Shown piece after piece: positions 8,487 through 16,508 of a stretch of 64,000 bases of DNA; within the stretch, counting starts at the first letter, position 1, and every line of letters begins with the position of its first letter. The position numbers and the translations under genes are program-made. This stretch comes from JAEUMY01 sp033764435 (lineage in GTDB: Bacteria > Pseudomonadota > Gammaproteobacteria > Burkholderiales > Usitatibacteraceae). Below the pieces are notes generated by a model, which saw nothing but the letters and a program-made list of their open reading frames with translations, was not told the origin of the DNA and did not search any database. The DNA is taken from positions 124,001-188,000 of the forward strand of contig JANRIX010000054.1 of NCBI GenBank assembly GCA_033764435.1, in the 5' to 3' direction.

Positions 8487-9319
8487 CCGAACATCGACCC
8501 AAAGCCGACGGCGCGCATCGCCGTCCCAAGCAGTCCCCGGACGTTCATCTTCATCACCAGGCGCGAGATGTGTCGCCGCCGGGCGCGCTGCTGGTTGCGC
8601 TCGAGGCGCGCGCGCCGTGGGAGTACGGCGCGGCGCTGGCAGCCTGGCCGCTGCTGCGCAACGCGCCGCGCGGCGACGAGCACGCTGTATTGGTCTTCCC
8701 CGGCCTGGCGGCACCCGATTTCACCACCCGGCCGTTGCGCAATTTCCTGACCGCGCGCGGATTCGAGGCCCATGGCTGGGACATGGGCTTCAACTTCGGG
8801 CCGCGCGAAGGCGTGCTCGAAGCCTGCATCGAGCGGCTGCACGAATTGCGCGTTGAAACCGGGCGCAAGGTGAGCCTCCTGGGCTGGAGCCTGGGCGGCA
8901 TCTACGCGCGCGAAATTGCCAAGCTGTATCCGGCGGATGTGCGCAGCGTGATCACGCTGGGGACGCCCTTCGGTGGCGATCCGCGCGCGACCAATGCCTG
9001 GCGCCTGTACGAAGTCGCCAGCGGCCACAAGCTGGACGATCCGGAACTGCTGGCGCATGTGAAGGCAACGCCGCCGGTACCGACCACATCCATCTTCTCC
9101 CGCACCGACGGCGTGGTGGCGTGGCAGTGCAGTTATGAAAAGCCGGGCAAGCGCGCGGAGAACATCGAGATCATCGCGAGCCACCTCGGGCTCGGCCTGC
9201 ACCCGGCGGCGTGGTACGCCGTCGCGGATCGCCTCGCCCAGCCGGAAGGCCGCTGGGAGCCCTTCCACCGGGTCGGCTGGCGGCAGTGGGTGTATCTCGA
9301 TCCGGCGCGGCCGGCCTGA
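8483..9319 (+). CDS. Alpha/beta-hydrolase fold protein coupled to WS/DGAT
   Basis: A 278-residue alpha/beta hydrolase with a nucleophile elbow GWSLGG (about residue 137), the oxyanion-side motif VFPGLAAPD and a late histidine (ASHLGLGLHP). It starts at a GTG overlapping the WS/DGAT stop (GTGA). This pairing with a wax-ester synthase suggests an esterase/lipase role in storage-lipid turnover, which is inference from context. No signal peptide is visible. Confidence 0.8.
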   Translation: MTEHRPKADGAHRRPKQSPDVHLHHQARDVSPPGALLVALEARAPWEYGAALAAWPLLRNAPRGDEHAVLVFPGLAAPDFTTRPLRNFLTARGFEAHGWDMGFNFGPREGVLEACIERLHELRVETGRKVSLLGWSLGGIYAREIAKLYPADVRSVITLGTPFGGDPRATNAWRLYEVASGHKLDDPELLAHVKATPPVPTTSIFSRTDGVVAWQCSYEKPGKRAENIEIIASHLGLGLHPAAWYAVADRLAQPEGRWEPFHRVGWRQWVYLDPARPA

Positions 9320-9434
9320 AACGCAAGGCTGTGCGCCTGCCTTGAACCGACAGATCCGGAAATCCACTTTCAGCGTAGTCTGAACGCTTGCGAATATTCG
9401 CAATGCGACGACACTCTTCTCCGCCACCGGCCTC

Positions 9435-10340
9435 ATGCCCAACGTCTCCGCCAACGGCACCCTGATCGAGTACGAAAGCTTCGGCGATCCGACGCACCCG
9501 CCGGTGCTGCTCATCATGGGGCTCGGCCTCAACCTGCTGGCCTGGCCGGAGGCACTGGTGCGCCACCTCGTCGAAGGCGGCCATCGGGTCATCCTGTTCG
9601 ACAACCGTGACGCCGGCCTGTCGCAATCATTCGATCACCTCGGTGTCCCCAACGTGGTCTGGATGTATCTGCGCCACAAGCTGGGGCTGCCCATCACACC
9701 GGTGTACACGCTCGATGACATGGTGGCTGACGCGGTGGGGCTGCTGGACGCGCTGGGGATCGAGCGTGCGCACATCGTCGGCGCCTCCATGGGGGGAATG
9801 ATCGCCCAGAATCTCGCGGCGAGACATCCCGGTCGGGTGCTCTCGCTCACATCGATGATGTCCACCACCGGCAACCGCAAGGTGATGAAGCCGAGACTGC
9901 GCGCGTTGAAAGTGCTGCTCGCGCCGCCGGCGCCACGGAGCCGGCCCGATCTCGCCGCGAGACGGCTTGCCTTCCTGATGCGGACGATTGGCAGCTCAAC
10001 GCACCCGCCGGACGCGCGCGAATTACAGGCGCTCTGCGAACGCCATGTGCAACGCAGCTATCGGCCAGCGGGCATGGCACGCCAGCTCGTCGCCGTCGGT
10101 GCGGCGGACGACCGCTCCGCGATTGTCCGCACGATTTCCCGGCCCACGCTGGTCCTCCATGGTGACGAGGACCCGCTGCTGCCGCCGCCCTGTGCGCGGG
10201 ACACCGCTGCCCTGATACCCGACGCGCGACTCACGTTCATCCGCGGCATGGGCCACGATTTTCCCAAGCCTCTGCTGCGCGAGATGGCGGACCATCTGCT
10301 GGGGCACTTCCGCGCCCATGGCGCGGCGTCTGCCGGCTGA
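9435..10340 (+). CDS. Alpha/beta hydrolase
   Basis: A 301-residue hydrolase. It has the oxyanion strand LLIMGLGLNLLAWP, the NRDAGLS turn typical of this subfamily, the nucleophile elbow GASMGG (Ser near residue 119), the acid region LVLHGDEDPLLPP and the catalytic histidine in GMGHDFP. It follows the WS/DGAT-hydrolase pair by 115 bp. An exact 12-bp palindrome at 9390-9401 lies 33 bp before its start. Substrate unknown. Confidence 0.85.
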   Translation: MPNVSANGTLIEYESFGDPTHPPVLLIMGLGLNLLAWPEALVRHLVEGGHRVILFDNRDAGLSQSFDHLGVPNVVWMYLRHKLGLPITPVYTLDDMVADAVGLLDALGIERAHIVGASMGGMIAQNLAARHPGRVLSLTSMMSTTGNRKVMKPRLRALKVLLAPPAPRSRPDLAARRLAFLMRTIGSSTHPPDARELQALCERHVQRSYRPAGMARQLVAVGAADDRSAIVRTISRPTLVLHGDEDPLLPPPCARDTAALIPDARLTFIRGMGHDFPKPLLREMADHLLGHFRAHGAASAG

Positions 10341-10422
10341 CCAACTAGCACATCTTTCAGCACCGGGTTCGCCACTGCGAGCCACCGCGATTGGGTAAAA
10401 TCCTGAGTGAAAGTTCCAGCTC

Positions 10423-13400
10423 ATGACCGCCCCCTCCGCGCCCGCTGCTTCCCCGGCCCCCGCTGCCCCGTTCGTCCATCTTCGCCTGCACAGCGAATAT
10501 TCGATCGTGGATGGCATCGTGCGGCCCGACGACGCGGTGGCGCGCGCGGCCGCCGACGGCATGCCCGCATTGGCCGTCACCGATCTCGCCAACCTCTTTG
10601 GTGCCGTGCGGTTCTTCAAGGCGGCCCGGGGCAAGGGTGTGCAGCCCATCATCGGCTGCGATGTCTGGGTCGAGAACGCCAAGCAACGCGACCAGCCGCA
10701 TCGCCTGCTGCTTCTCTGCGCGAGCCAGGCGGGCTACCACAACCTCTGCGTCCTCTTGACCCGTGCCTATGGCGAGAACATGTATCGCGGGCGCGCCGAA
10801 CTGCGCCGCGAGTGGCTGACGGGCGATGCAACGGCGGGGCTGATCGCGCTCTCCGGCGCGCAGGCCGGCGACATCGGCCAGATGCTGGCGCAGGGCAACG
10901 CTGCCGAAGCCGCTCAGCTGGCCCACGCCTGGCAACGTGATTTCCCCGACGCCTTCTACATCGAAATCCAGCGGCCCGAGGGGAAAAAGGGTTCGAGCGA
11001 GCGCTATATCGATGCGGCCATCACGCTGGCGGGCGAATGCGATCTGCCCGTGGTCGCGACCCATCCAATCCAGTTCATGGATCGCGACGATTTCAAGGCG
11101 CATGAAGCGCGCGTGTGCATCGCGCAAGGCATGATTCTTGGCGACGCGCGGCGCAAACGCGAATATTCGCCAGAGCAGTACTTCAAGACCACGGCGGAAA
11201 TGACCGAGCTCTTCAGCGATCTGCCCGAGGCGCTGGAGAATGCGGTCGAGATCGCGCGCCGCTGCAACTTCGAGTTCGTGCTCGGCAAGAGCAAGCTGCC
11301 ACAGTTCCCCACGCCCAACGGCGAATCCATCGAGGATTTCCTGAAGAGTTCGGCACTCGAAGGGCTCGACAAGCGGCTGCTCGTTCTCTACCCCGATGAG
11401 GCGAAGCGCGCCGAAGTGCGGCCGCGCTATGTTGAACGGCTCGACTACGAGACCGGCATCATCATCAAGATGGGGTTTCCCGGCTACTTCCTCATCGTGG
11501 CCGACTTCATCGGCTGGGCGCGGAAGAACGGCGTGCCGGTGGGGCCGGGTCGTGGTTCGGGCGCGGGCTCGCTGGTCGCTTATTCGCTCGGCATCACCGA
11601 TCTTGATCCGCTGCAGTACGAGTTGATCTTCGAACGCTTCCTGAACCCGGAGCGGGTGTCCATGCCCGACTTCGACGTCGACTTCTGCCAGAACGGTCGC
11701 GACCGCGTCATCGATTACGTGAAGCAGAAGTACGGCGCGGAAAGTGTTTCGCAGATCGCCACCTTCGGCACCATGGCCGCGAAGGCCGTGATCCGCGACG
11801 TGGGCCGGGTGTTGGGGATGGGCTACAACTATGTCGACTCCATCGCCAAGCTGATCCCGAATGAACTCGGCATCACGCTGGACAAGGCGATGGAACAGGA
11901 GCCGCAGTTCAAAGAGCGGATGAAGGCGGAGGAAGAGGTCAGGGAGTTGATGGAGCTGGCCCTGAAGCTCGAAGGCATGACCCGCAACGTGGGCATGCAT
12001 GCGGGCGGTGTGCTGATCGCCCCGGGCAAGCTCACCGACTTTACCCCGCTCTACAACGCTGAGGGCTCGGAAGGTGTCGTGAGCCAGTACGACAAGGACG
12101 ACGTGGAAGCGGTCGGCCTGGTGAAGTTCGACTTCCTGGGTCTCACCACGCTCACGATTCTGGCGGAGGCCGAGCGCAACGTGCGCGATCTGGGCGAGCC
12201 TGACTTCGACCTCAACAAGATTCCGCTCACCGATCCGGCCGCGTTCGAGATTTTCACCAAGGGCAACACGGTTGCGATTTTCCAGTTTGAATCGCGCGGC
12301 ATGCGCGACATGCTGGTCAAGGCCCGGCCGGACCGGCTGGAAGACCTCATCGCATTGAATGCGCTTTATCGCCCGGGGCCGATGGACTCGATCCCGGACT
12401 TCTGCGATCGCAAGGCCGGCAAGGCGCGGCCGGAGTACGCCGACCCTCGCGTGGAGCCCATCCTGTCTCCCACCTACGGGGTGATGGTGTATCAGGAGCA
12501 GGTGATGCAGATTGCGCAGGTGATCGCCGGCTACTCGCTGGGTGGCGCCGATCTGCTCCGCCGCGCGATGGGCAAGAAGAAGCCCGAGGAGATGGCCAAG
12601 CAGCGCAGCATCTTCAACGAAGGTGCCGAGAAGAATGCGGTCAAGGCCGAGGCGGCGACCAAGCTCTTTGATGCGATGGAGAAGTTCGCGGGCTATGGCT
12701 TCAACAAATCGCACTCCGCGCCGTACGCCTTCCTCGGCTACCAGACCGCCTGGCTGAAGGCGCGGCACACGGCTGCGTTCATGGCAGCCAACTTGTCGAT
12801 GTTGATGGACGATACCGACAAGATTCAGCAGGTCTTCGAAGACACGCTGAAGAACCGGGTCGAGATCCTGCCGCCGGACATCAATACCGGCACGACCCGC
12901 TTCGTCCCGCTGGACCGGAAGACCATCCGCTACGGTCTCGGCGCCATCAAGGGCACGGGGGCCACCGCGATCGAGAACATCGAACAGGCGCGTCAGGCAG
13001 GGCCGTTCAAGGATCTGCTGGACTTTGTGAAGCGTGTGGACCGCCGCATCGTCAATCGCCGCGCCATGGAGGCGATGATCAAGGCGGGTGCCTTTGACAC
13101 GCTTCATGCCGACCGTGCCTCCCTGCTGGCGTCACTGCCCAACGCGATCGAGATGGCCGAGCAGGCCGAGCGCAATGCGAGCCAGGTTTCGCTGTTCGGA
13201 GACGGCGGCGGCGAGGCAGGAGAGGCGCTGACGCTGGTGGCCGCAAAGCCGTGGACCGAACGTGAACGCCTGATGAATGAAAAGCAGGCGTTGGGCTTCT
13301 ACCTGTCCGGTCACCCGTTCGACACCTATGCATCCGAAGTGCGGCAGATGGTGAAGACGCCGCTGAAGGACATCCAGCCACGACAGGACCCGCAATTGCT

Positions 13401-13935
13401 CGCCGGCATCCTCACCGGACAGCGCGTGCGCAATGGCAAGCGCGGACGCATGGCGGTGCTGACGCTGGATGACGGCACGGCCAAGATCGAGGTCGTGATG
13501 TACAGCGAGGTCTTCAACGAGAAGCGTGACCTCATCAAGGACGACCACCTGTTGATCGTCGAGGGAAAGGTTTCCAACGACGAGTTCTCCGGTGGCATGC
13601 GGGTCATCGCCGACAATGCGCTGGACATGGATACCGTGCGCATGAAGTACGCACGCCGCATCGAGTTGAACATCAATGGCCAGGGCAATGTGGCGGAACT
13701 TCGTTCGCGTCTGGCACCGCATCAGCCCGGCAATTGCGGTGTGCTCATCCACTATCGCAACGGCACGGCCGAAGCCGACATCACCCTGCCCGAGTCCCAG
13801 CGGGTTCGCGTCAGCGATCTGCTGATCGCCTCGCTGGAAGAGTGGCTTTCCGCCGGGAACGTGTTGGTGAAGTACGACGGCATCGTGCTGCAGAGCCGGC
13901 CGCGGCAACCCAGCTACGCGTCGAGTTACGAATAG
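10423..13935 (+). CDS. dnaE: DNA polymerase III alpha subunit
   Basis: The replicative polymerase catalytic subunit, 1170 residues. It shows the N-terminal PHP domain (HLRLHSEYSIVDG), the palm catalytic motif MPDFDVDF and the fingers region YGVMVYQEQVMQIAQ. The helix-hairpin-helix and C-terminal OB-fold (GKRGRMAVLTLDDG) are also present. The first 16 residues are a non-conserved Ala/Pro extension. Two palindrome words lie in conserved positions: a one-mismatch copy at 10493-10504 encodes Glu-Tyr-Ser of the PHP motif, and an exact copy at 11159-11170 encodes Glu-Tyr-Ser before Pro-Glu-Gln-Tyr. The gene is isolated from the lpx/rnhB genes that often accompany dnaE. Confidence 0.97.
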   Translation: MTAPSAPAASPAPAAPFVHLRLHSEYSIVDGIVRPDDAVARAAADGMPALAVTDLANLFGAVRFFKAARGKGVQPIIGCDVWVENAKQRDQPHRLLLLCASQAGYHNLCVLLTRAYGENMYRGRAELRREWLTGDATAGLIALSGAQAGDIGQMLAQGNAAEAAQLAHAWQRDFPDAFYIEIQRPEGKKGSSERYIDAAITLAGECDLPVVATHPIQFMDRDDFKAHEARVCIAQGMILGDARRKREYSPEQYFKTTAEMTELFSDLPEALENAVEIARRCNFEFVLGKSKLPQFPTPNGESIEDFLKSSALEGLDKRLLVLYPDEAKRAEVRPRYVERLDYETGIIIKMGFPGYFLIVADFIGWARKNGVPVGPGRGSGAGSLVAYSLGITDLDPLQYELIFERFLNPERVSMPDFDVDFCQNGRDRVIDYVKQKYGAESVSQIATFGTMAAKAVIRDVGRVLGMGYNYVDSIAKLIPNELGITLDKAMEQEPQFKERMKAEEEVRELMELALKLEGMTRNVGMHAGGVLIAPGKLTDFTPLYNAEGSEGVVSQYDKDDVEAVGLVKFDFLGLTTLTILAEAERNVRDLGEPDFDLNKIPLTDPAAFEIFTKGNTVAIFQFESRGMRDMLVKARPDRLEDLIALNALYRPGPMDSIPDFCDRKAGKARPEYADPRVEPILSPTYGVMVYQEQVMQIAQVIAGYSLGGADLLRRAMGKKKPEEMAKQRSIFNEGAEKNAVKAEAATKLFDAMEKFAGYGFNKSHSAPYAFLGYQTAWLKARHTAAFMAANLSMLMDDTDKIQQVFEDTLKNRVEILPPDINTGTTRFVPLDRKTIRYGLGAIKGTGATAIENIEQARQAGPFKDLLDFVKRVDRRIVNRRAMEAMIKAGAFDTLHADRASLLASLPNAIEMAEQAERNASQVSLFGDGGGEAGEALTLVAAKPWTERERLMNEKQALGFYLSGHPFDTYASEVRQMVKTPLKDIQPRQDPQLLAGILTGQRVRNGKRGRMAVLTLDDGTAKIEVVMYSEVFNEKRDLIKDDHLLIVEGKVSNDEFSGGMRVIADNALDMDTVRMKYARRIELNINGQGNVAELRSRLAPHQPGNCGVLIHYRNGTAEADITLPESQRVRVSDLLIASLEEWLSAGNVLVKYDGIVLQSRPRQPSYASSYE

Positions 13936-13965
13936 CCCTCTAGGCGCCATCGCGACTATTTGCGC

Positions 13966-15222
13966 TCAGTCGGAGCCCGGCTTGTTCGGCGCATCGTTCT
14001 CAGAGAGTCCATAAGGGGCCACCAGGCGCCACACGTGCGCGGGCACCATCGACTTCAGACGTGAGGGCATGGCGCGTCGCAGATGCACCACGGTTTCGAC
14101 GGCCTTCATCTCCACCCTGGCCCGGGCGAATTCGAGACCACGCGGGCCGATGCGCGGCATGAGCCAATTCACGACAGGGCGCAGCCAGTTCGGCATGCGG
14201 CGCAAGGGCAGGCCGCCGGCCGCTCGCAAGGTGTTGGCGAGGAAACCTTTCACCGGGCCGGCGCGTTTGCCGGCGCTGCCGGGCGCAGAGAGCTTCACTT
14301 CATCGCCGAGCAGTTCGAGCAGCGCCGCGCCGCGCGCATTGCGCACCAAGAGCCACTGCTCGCCCTGTCCGCCCATGTAGCCCACGGTGATGTCGGCCAA
14401 CACGTTGGTGTAGTCGACACAGGTGCGGCAGGTCATCGGGAAGAAATCCGCAGGCAGTTGCGAGATGGGCAGATTCAGGAACGGGATTTCCTTCACCGCG
14501 CCATCCTTGAAGCGCATCTCCACCGTATAGTCGGCGCGGAACTCCAGATAGGTCACGGTCTTCGGGTCCGGGGCCAGCAGCTCAAGGAAGCGGTGGAAAT
14601 TTTCCGTGGTGGTGTTGTCCGAACACGGCGTGCCGATGACCAGCAGCTTGTCGAAGCCGAGCGACTTTTCCAGTGCGCGCAATGCGTACACCTGGCAGGG
14701 GATGCCGATCACGGCCAGTCGCTTGTGGCCGCGCGCCAGTGCGGGTTCGAGCAATGCGGTGAGCGGCGCATAGCCCATGCGCATGCCGCGGCACTGCGCC
14801 ATCCCGGCCGCCTCGGTGACCAGCACCGGCATGGGGCGCCACGGATCGTCCGGGTGCGGCGCCATGGCCAGCACTGCATCGACCTCGCCGCGCTCAAGTA
14901 GCTTCTCGGCGATGCGCGTGGTGAGGCCGGTCCACTGCGCGCCGGGGATGGGCGACTTCAACGCCGCACGCCACATGGCGTCGTGCGGCCCGAAGTGCAA
15001 CTCATCCGCTCTTGCTGGATCTCGCTCCCGCCCATGCACTGCACGTTCCATCGTCGGATAATCGGGTCGGATGAACTGGCATGCCGTGCCGCAACGCTTC
15101 GGCTCGGCCGTGCGTGAAATGCCGCAGTCGGTGCAGAGTTCGCGATGCGGCGGCGGGGTGGGCGGGCCGGCGTAGGGCGACCAGATAATCGGCTGCTTGG
15201 GCGCGGATGCTGGTGGGGTCAT
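13966..15222 (-). CDS. FrhB/BciB-like Fe-S flavoprotein (coenzyme F420 hydrogenase beta-subunit family)
   Basis: A 418-residue protein of the family that includes F420 hydrogenase beta subunits, divinyl-chlorophyllide 8-vinyl reductase BciB and 7-hydroxymethyl-chlorophyll a reductase. Cysteines of the N-terminal cluster are in CTDCGISRTAEPKRCGTAC, the flavin/core region has GIPCQVYALRALEKSLG and GTPCSDNTTTENF, and a second cluster is in CRTCVDYTNVLADITVGYMG. The pattern is closest to the BciB/HCAR branch as I recall it. The window holds no other chlorophyll-pathway gene, so the substrate is open. The ATG at 15222 overlaps the acylphosphatase stop by 4 bp, so it is the last gene of a coupled set. 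Confidence 0.75.
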   Translation of the reverse strand: MTPPASAPKQPIIWSPYAGPPTPPPHRELCTDCGISRTAEPKRCGTACQFIRPDYPTMERAVHGRERDPARADELHFGPHDAMWRAALKSPIPGAQWTGLTTRIAEKLLERGEVDAVLAMAPHPDDPWRPMPVLVTEAAGMAQCRGMRMGYAPLTALLEPALARGHKRLAVIGIPCQVYALRALEKSLGFDKLLVIGTPCSDNTTTENFHRFLELLAPDPKTVTYLEFRADYTVEMRFKDGAVKEIPFLNLPISQLPADFFPMTCRTCVDYTNVLADITVGYMGGQGEQWLLVRNARGAALLELLGDEVKLSAPGSAGKRAGPVKGFLANTLRAAGGLPLRRMPNWLRPVVNWLMPRIGPRGLEFARARVEMKAVETVVHLRRAMPSRLKSMVPAHVWRLVAPYGLSENDAPNKPGSD

Positions 15223-15524
15223 CGCGTGGGCAGCGTATCGATGCCGTTGAAGCGCTGCATCGCTTCGTCCGCGCTGGCCTCGGTGACATCGACATGGCTC
15301 ACGGCGGCGAGCCTCGGCCCCTTGCGCGCCCACTGCGTCAGCCGGTCCAGCGTGGTGGCATCTGCCTGCACCAGTGCCTCGACGCTGCCATCCAGACGGT
15401 TTCGCACCCAGCCGGTCACGCCCTGCCTGGTGGCCTCGTCGCAGAATGCCGCGCGATAACCCACGCCCTGCACCTTGCCGAATATTCGCAACTTGCGGGT
15501 GATGGTCGCGGCGCGCTCAGTCAT
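15219..15524 (-). CDS. acyP: Acylphosphatase
   Basis: A 101-residue acylphosphatase, hydrolysing carboxyl-phosphate bonds. The substrate loop GKVQGVGYR with the catalytic arginine and the catalytic asparagine strand GWVRNRLDGSVEAL are both present. It overlaps its upstream neighbour by 8 bp and its downstream neighbour by 4 bp. A one-mismatch palindrome (15478-15489) encodes Arg-Ile-Phe directly before the GKVQGVGY loop without changing the length of the motif. Confidence 0.93.
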   Translation of the reverse strand: MTERAATITRKLRIFGKVQGVGYRAAFCDEATRQGVTGWVRNRLDGSVEALVQADATTLDRLTQWARKGPRLAAVSHVDVTEASADEAMQRFNGIDTLPTR

Positions 15525-15882
15525 CGTGCGCCACGCGCTTCGAGCGCCCGGTCTTCACCGTGGATCGCTTGGTCTTGGATTCCAGCCGTTTCTTCACCGA
15601 CGACAGCGTGGGCCGGGTCTTGTGGCGCTTCGGCTTCACGTAGTTGAGTTTCTCCAGCTTCTCGATGAGGCGGGCAAAGGCGGTCTCGCGATTGCGGTGC
15701 TGTGATGGCGAGTCCTGGGCGATGACCGCCACACCGGACGGCGGATGCTTCAGGCGCAGCGCGGATTCCGTCTTGTTGACGTGCTGCCCGCCCGGGCCGC
15801 TGGCTCGGAAGACTTCCACGATCACCTCCTGCTCAAGCGTGGCGCGATCGGTGGAATAGGGGGGCGGAACAAGCGGCTTCAT
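15517..15882 (-). CDS. ArfB-like peptide chain release factor protein (GGQ domain)
   Basis: A 121-residue protein with the class I release factor catalytic motif GPGGQHVNK (GGQ near residue 33) and a strongly basic C-terminal tail of the kind that inserts into the ribosomal mRNA channel. It lacks a codon-recognition domain. Related proteins (ArfB/YaeJ, ICT1) hydrolyse peptidyl-tRNA on stalled ribosomes. It is slightly shorter than ArfB, so it could belong to a sister RF-1-domain family. Its start overlaps the GNAT stop (ATGA). Confidence 0.82.
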   Translation of the reverse strand: MKPLVPPPYSTDRATLEQEVIVEVFRASGPGGQHVNKTESALRLKHPPSGVAVIAQDSPSQHRNRETAFARLIEKLEKLNYVKPKRHKTRPTLSSVKKRLESKTKRSTVKTGRSKRVAHDD

Positions 15883-16415
15883 GCACCGGATTGTAAACGC
15901 AGCTCGTAGCGGTACTCGTGGCTGGTTTCGCCCTTGAAGAAATCGGCGTCGCGTTTCTCGCCAACTCGCGCGAAACCCAGTGATTCCACCAGCCGCCAGG
16001 AGGCAACGTTGCGCGTGTCCATTTCCGCCACGACCAACCGGATGCGGTGCGCCTGTTCGAGGTGGCGGATCACATGCTCGCAGGCTTCGCGTGCGTAGCC
16101 GTTGCGCTGCGCCCCGGCGAAGATGAAGTAGGCCAGATAGGAGTAGTCACCCGGGAAGGTGCTGGTCTCGATGTAACCGACGTACTCATCCGTCGCGGTG
16201 ACTCGTACCGCCCAGTTCAGCCACAGTTCTTCATCATTGTCGCGCGGGCCGCGCAGGATGCGGGCAAAGTGTTCGCGCTTTTCCTCCAGGCTTGAGGGCG
16301 GATCGGCGGGGATGAAGGTGTAGAGCGCGGGATCGGACAGGCCGGGGAATAGGAGGTCGGCGTGTGCGACCGTCAAAGGTTCGAGAGTGAGGCGGGGAGA
16401 GACAAGAGGGGACAT
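15879..16415 (-). CDS. GNAT family N-acetyltransferase
   Basis: A 178-residue RimJ/RimL-like acetyltransferase, with SPRLTLEPLTVAHADLLF at the N-terminus, the acetyl-CoA-binding region AQRNGYAREACEHVIRHL and the late motif NVASWRLVESLGFARVGE. ATG 16415 begins the conserved domain; a longer frame to 16505 adds only low-complexity Arg-rich sequence. It is the first gene of a four-gene set (GNAT, ArfB-like, acylphosphatase, FrhB/BciB-like) in which each stop overlaps the next start. Substrate unknown. Confidence 0.82.
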   Translation of the reverse strand: MSPLVSPRLTLEPLTVAHADLLFPGLSDPALYTFIPADPPSSLEEKREHFARILRGPRDNDEELWLNWAVRVTATDEYVGYIETSTFPGDYSYLAYFIFAGAQRNGYAREACEHVIRHLEQAHRIRLVVAEMDTRNVASWRLVESLGFARVGEKRDADFFKGETSHEYRYELRLQSGA

Positions 16416-16508
16416 ACGATTTCTGGTCCATTTGGCGCGAGTACCAGCAATCCTTGCAGCGGGGTCGCATCCCCGCAAGCGGGGCCGCTGCTCCTCTCTC
16501 CGCAAGGG

